From the NCBI GenBank assembly GCA_963812245.1, contig CAWEUK010000003.1, forward strand, positions 124,001 through 188,000: 64,000 bases of DNA. Direction: 5' to 3'. Origin of the DNA: Salsipaludibacter sp963812245 (lineage in GTDB: Bacteria; Actinomycetota; Nitriliruptoria; Nitriliruptorales; Nitriliruptoraceae). This document shows, piece by piece, positions 61,675 through 64,000 of the stretch. The notes below the pieces were generated by a model. The model was not told the origin of the DNA. It worked only from the letters and a program-made list of their open reading frames with translations, and made no database searches. Numbering within the stretch: the stretch's first letter is position 1; each line of letters opens with the position of its first letter. A program made the translations under genes and the position numbers.

Positions 61675-62508
61675 ATGCCCGGTTGGGACCTGCACACCCA
61701 TTCGACGGAGAGCGACGGCACCACGTCCGTCGAGGACAACGTCGCTCGCGCGATCGAACTGGGCCTGGAGGGCATGGCGGTCACCGACCACGACACGATG
61801 GCCGGGGTCGCCAGGGCAGAGGCAGCCGCCCGGAGCACCGGGTTGACGATCGTGCCCGGCACGGAGTTCTCGGCGGAACTGGACGGCGTGTCGGTCCACG
61901 TCATGGGGTACTGGACCGACCCCCAGGACCACGATCTGGCCGACGAGATGGACCGCCTGCGCAACGAACGGCGGCGGCGCGCGCAGGAGATCGTGGCGAA
62001 GTTCAACGACCTGGGCATCGAGGTGGCGTTCGCACGGGTGGAGGAACTGGCGGGCAACGCCCCCATCGGGCGGCCCCACATCGCTGCGGCGGTGGTGGAG
62101 GTCGGAGCCGCGGAGTCCACCCGGGAGGTGTTCGACCGCTTCCTGGCCGATGGTGGTCCTGCCAACGTGCCCAAGCACGCCGTGCATCCGGTGCGGGCGG
62201 TCGAACTGCTCCGGGCGGCCGGGGGCGTGGCGGTGCTGGCCCACCCGGGGTTGTTCGGCAGTCGGACGGGCGACACCATGCCCGACGAGGTGGTCGAGGC
62301 CATGGCGGCGGCTGGCATGGTCGGCATCGAGGCCGACCATCCCGATCACACCGACGCACAGCGACGGCACTACCGCGACATGGCGACCAGGCTCGACCTG
62401 GTCGTGACGGCCGGTTCCGACTACCACGGCAGCGCCAAGGAGCAGGACCTCGCTGCCGCCACCGTCGATGCCGACGTGGTCGCGGCCCTGCGCAGCCGCC
62501 GCGACTGA
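61675..62508 (+). CDS. PHP-domain metal-dependent phosphoesterase
   Basis: 277-residue PHP protein related to YciV/TrpH (RNase AM, 5'-3' exonuclease and 3',5'-bisphosphate nucleotide phosphatase). Metal motifs: I DLHTHSTESDGTTSVEDNV, II AVTDHDTMAGV, III GTEFSAELDGVSVHVMGYW, and the late AVLAHPGLFG, GIEADHPDHTDAQ and TAGSDYHGSAK. ATG 61675 is preferred to ATG 61669 because AGGA then sits at a good distance. Confidence 0.85.
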   Translation: MPGWDLHTHSTESDGTTSVEDNVARAIELGLEGMAVTDHDTMAGVARAEAAARSTGLTIVPGTEFSAELDGVSVHVMGYWTDPQDHDLADEMDRLRNERRRRAQEIVAKFNDLGIEVAFARVEELAGNAPIGRPHIAAAVVEVGAAESTREVFDRFLADGGPANVPKHAVHPVRAVELLRAAGGVAVLAHPGLFGSRTGDTMPDEVVEAMAAAGMVGIEADHPDHTDAQRRHYRDMATRLDLVVTAGSDYHGSAKEQDLAAATVDADVVAALRSRRD

Positions 62509-62709
62509 CACGGGCCGGCCACCCGTCGCCGGATGCCGATCGCAGCGACGAACGCAATATGTGCCCGTGGCGCGGCTATCTTGGCTGGTGTCGTGGCAAG
62601 CCGTCGATCGTCGCCGGCGCCGCACAGGGGCAGCACGCCCTGACCAGTCATCGCGCCATCGCCGCGACGGCGGTTGCGCCCGCGACGTGCACGCCCGAGG
62701 AGACCCACC

Positions 62710-63294
62710 GTGTCCGACATGCCCGTACGCAAGGCCAGCAAGATCGTGCCAGTCCCGACCATCCACTTCGCGGAAGGGCCGCTGGCCGGAACCGTGATCC
62801 GGCTGGACCAGGACGAGGCCACGCTCGGGCGACGGACCGACAACGCCTACGTGATCAGTGACCCCCGGGTGTCACGAGTGCACGCGGAGTTCCGCAAGGA
62901 GGCCGGTGCCGTCATCATCACCGACCTGGGGTCTGCCGGCGGTACCACGGTGGCCGGCGAGGCCATCACGGGGCCGACCGTCCTGACCCACGGTGACAAG
63001 GTCGGATTCGGGCCGGTCGCGGGCGTGTTCGAGGACCCTGCCGCCGCCTCCAAGGGCGAGGACACCACCGAGGTCCTCGAGGTGCCCAAGGTCGAGACCG
63101 GGCCCCACCTGTCGCCACGCCAGCAGCAGGTGCTGGAACTCATGGCCGAGGGAATGACCAACTCCGAGATCGGTGACCAGCTCGGGGTCACGGAGCGCAC
63201 GGTCAAGGCCTATGCCCAGGAGTTGTACGACAAGCTCGGGGTGCGCAATCGCGCCGGCGCGGTGGCCGAGGCTGCCAAGCTCGGACTGCTCTAG
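62710..63294 (+). CDS. FHA-LuxR single-chain transcriptional regulator
   Basis: 194 residues. An FHA phosphothreonine-binding domain (residues about 25-110) shows ATLGRRTDNAYVISDPRVSR with the Gly-Arg and Ser-Arg-x-His signature (SRVHAEF) and ITDLGSAGGTTVAGEAIT, where Asn is replaced in the last motif. A LuxR/GerE HTH follows (LSPRQQQVLELMAEGMTNSE, RTVKAYAQELYDKLGVRNRA). No receiver domain. A Ser/Thr-kinase-controlled regulator is inferred. GTG 62710 has GAGGAG seven bases upstream. Confidence 0.82.
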   Translation: MSDMPVRKASKIVPVPTIHFAEGPLAGTVIRLDQDEATLGRRTDNAYVISDPRVSRVHAEFRKEAGAVIITDLGSAGGTTVAGEAITGPTVLTHGDKVGFGPVAGVFEDPAAASKGEDTTEVLEVPKVETGPHLSPRQQQVLELMAEGMTNSEIGDQLGVTERTVKAYAQELYDKLGVRNRAGAVAEAAKLGLL

Positions 63295-63320
63295 GACCGG
63301 CCTGCCGTCGCGCAGGCAGA

Positions 63321-63348
63321 TGGCCGGCTGCCGTGAGGTGGCCGGCCA
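63321..63348. terminator. Hairpin between convergent FHA-LuxR and pgl genes
   Basis: 8-bp perfect stem TGGCCGGC / GCCGGCCA with a 12-base loop. A second small hairpin (GCCTGC / GCAGGC, 63300-63317) precedes it. They could serve both directions. Confidence 0.5.
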
Positions 63349-63366
63349 CTTCGCGTCAGGTGGCCG

Positions 63367-64000
63367 TCAGGCGGCGGGCAGCCGGTCGGTGACGATGACC
63401 CCTCGACGCACCAGGTGGACGATGCGGCCGGGGGTCTCGCCCAACGATCCGGGCGACGCGGTGGCGGCCACTGCAGCCGCCTTGGCGTCGCCGAACCCGA
63501 CCACGGCAATGGCGTCGGCGCCACCCAGCATCGAGATGGTCGCGGACATGCGCAGCGGTGGTGGCTTGGGGGCATCGTCGACGACGGCGAACGACCCCGT
63601 CGCATGCAGTCCGGCGTGCTGGGGGAACAGCGACGCCACGTGGCCGTCGGGGCCCAGGCCCAGCAACGCCACGTCCATCCGGGTGACCGCCCGGCGCAGC
63701 GGGTCCAGCACACGTTCGAGTTCCTCCCGGGTGACGGCTGCGGACACGTCACCCAGCGGCACCAGGTTGGCCGCCGGCAGGCGCCCTGAGGTCACCAGTG
63801 GCTCGACCAGCGGTTCGACGACTCGCCAGTTGCGCTCGGGCGAGTCGGCCGGCACCGCCCGCTCGTCGGCCTGGGTCACGATCACCCGCGACCAGTCGAC
63901 CTCGACGTCCAGCAGTGCCTGGTGCACGCCCGCGACCGATGACCCGCCAACGAGCCCGAGGACGGCTCGTCCACGTCGCTGGATCACGTCGGCCAGGGCA
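63367..64000 (-). CDS. pgl: 6-phosphogluconolactonase (runs off right edge)
   Basis: Pentose phosphate enzyme that hydrolyses 6-phosphogluconolactone, 3' part of at least 211 codons. The frame is open past the last base, so the GTG at 63987 is probably internal. Family segments are RAVLGLVGGSSVAGVHQALL, TQADERAVPADSPERNWRVV and LLGLGPDGHVASLFPQHAGL, with the phosphate-binding and catalytic residues. It is likely followed upstream by zwf/opcA, as usual in actinobacteria, but that lies outside. Confidence 0.88.
   Translation of the reverse strand, partial: ALADVIQRRGRAVLGLVGGSSVAGVHQALLDVEVDWSRVIVTQADERAVPADSPERNWRVVEPLVEPLVTSGRLPAANLVPLGDVSAAVTREELERVLDPLRRAVTRMDVALLGLGPDGHVASLFPQHAGLHATGSFAVVDDAPKPPPLRMSATISMLGGADAIAVVGFGDAKAAAVAATASPGSLGETPGRIVHLVRRGVIVTDRLPAA

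Overview
This is a 64 kb window of high-GC chromosomal DNA from an actinobacterium. The evidence is TANNNT-type -10 boxes (three of them probably leaderless), many GTG starts and ATGA/TGATG gene overlaps, a mycothiol-type DinB protein, an LppM-like lipoprotein, and two gene strings also found in mycobacteria: folP2-gpgS, and O-methyltransferase / htrA / tatB / mrp. The exact class is not resolvable here; Acidimicrobiia or Nitriliruptoria would fit. I see no tRNA, rRNA, insertion sequence, phage gene, CRISPR array or replication origin.

Layout. 1-10 kb: the 3' part of a PIG-L deacetylase, a scar made of two broken genes, a 14-TM drug exporter (MFS), a hydantoinase/oxoprolinase pair (hyuA-hyuB), an NHL-repeat lipoprotein, a DinB-type protein and a DNA glycosylase. 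10-33 kb: a CaiB-type CoA-transferase followed by a complete form II molybdenum hydroxylase (CODH-like) locus. This comprises a MogA / His-rich linker / XdhC fusion, MoxR- and VWA-type chaperones (coxD, coxE), XdhC, a MobA-like nucleotidyltransferase, a TauE permease, an enoyl-CoA hydratase, MoaA, a sensor kinase/response regulator pair, coxS-coxL-coxM and coxG. An LLM flavoprotein / GH13 pair sits inside it. CoxL carries AYRGAGR, the form II signature, so the substrate is unknown and need not be CO.

33-46 kb: a methyltransferase, a nucleotidase-like HAD protein, two tandem paralogous membrane-anchored beta-propeller-like proteins, a divergent phosphonate-type ABC importer (phnD, phnC, phnE, phnE), dGTPase, a YbaK editing protein and the electron-transfer flavoprotein genes etfB-etfA. 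46-64 kb: mostly housekeeping and envelope genes, namely PdxH, a FolP2-like protein, GpgS, hydrolases, leucyl aminopeptidase, HtrA, TatB, PAP2, Mrp, LppM-like, a PHP phosphoesterase, a single-chain FHA-LuxR regulator and 6-phosphogluconolactonase, which runs off the right edge.

One technical feature affects the whole left half. About a dozen genes between 3 and 35 kb are interrupted by single-base shifts, almost all +1, while no gene between 35 and 64 kb is. Downstream frames remain fully coding, so uncorrected sequencing insertions are more likely than gene decay. Coordinates for these genes span the whole repaired gene.
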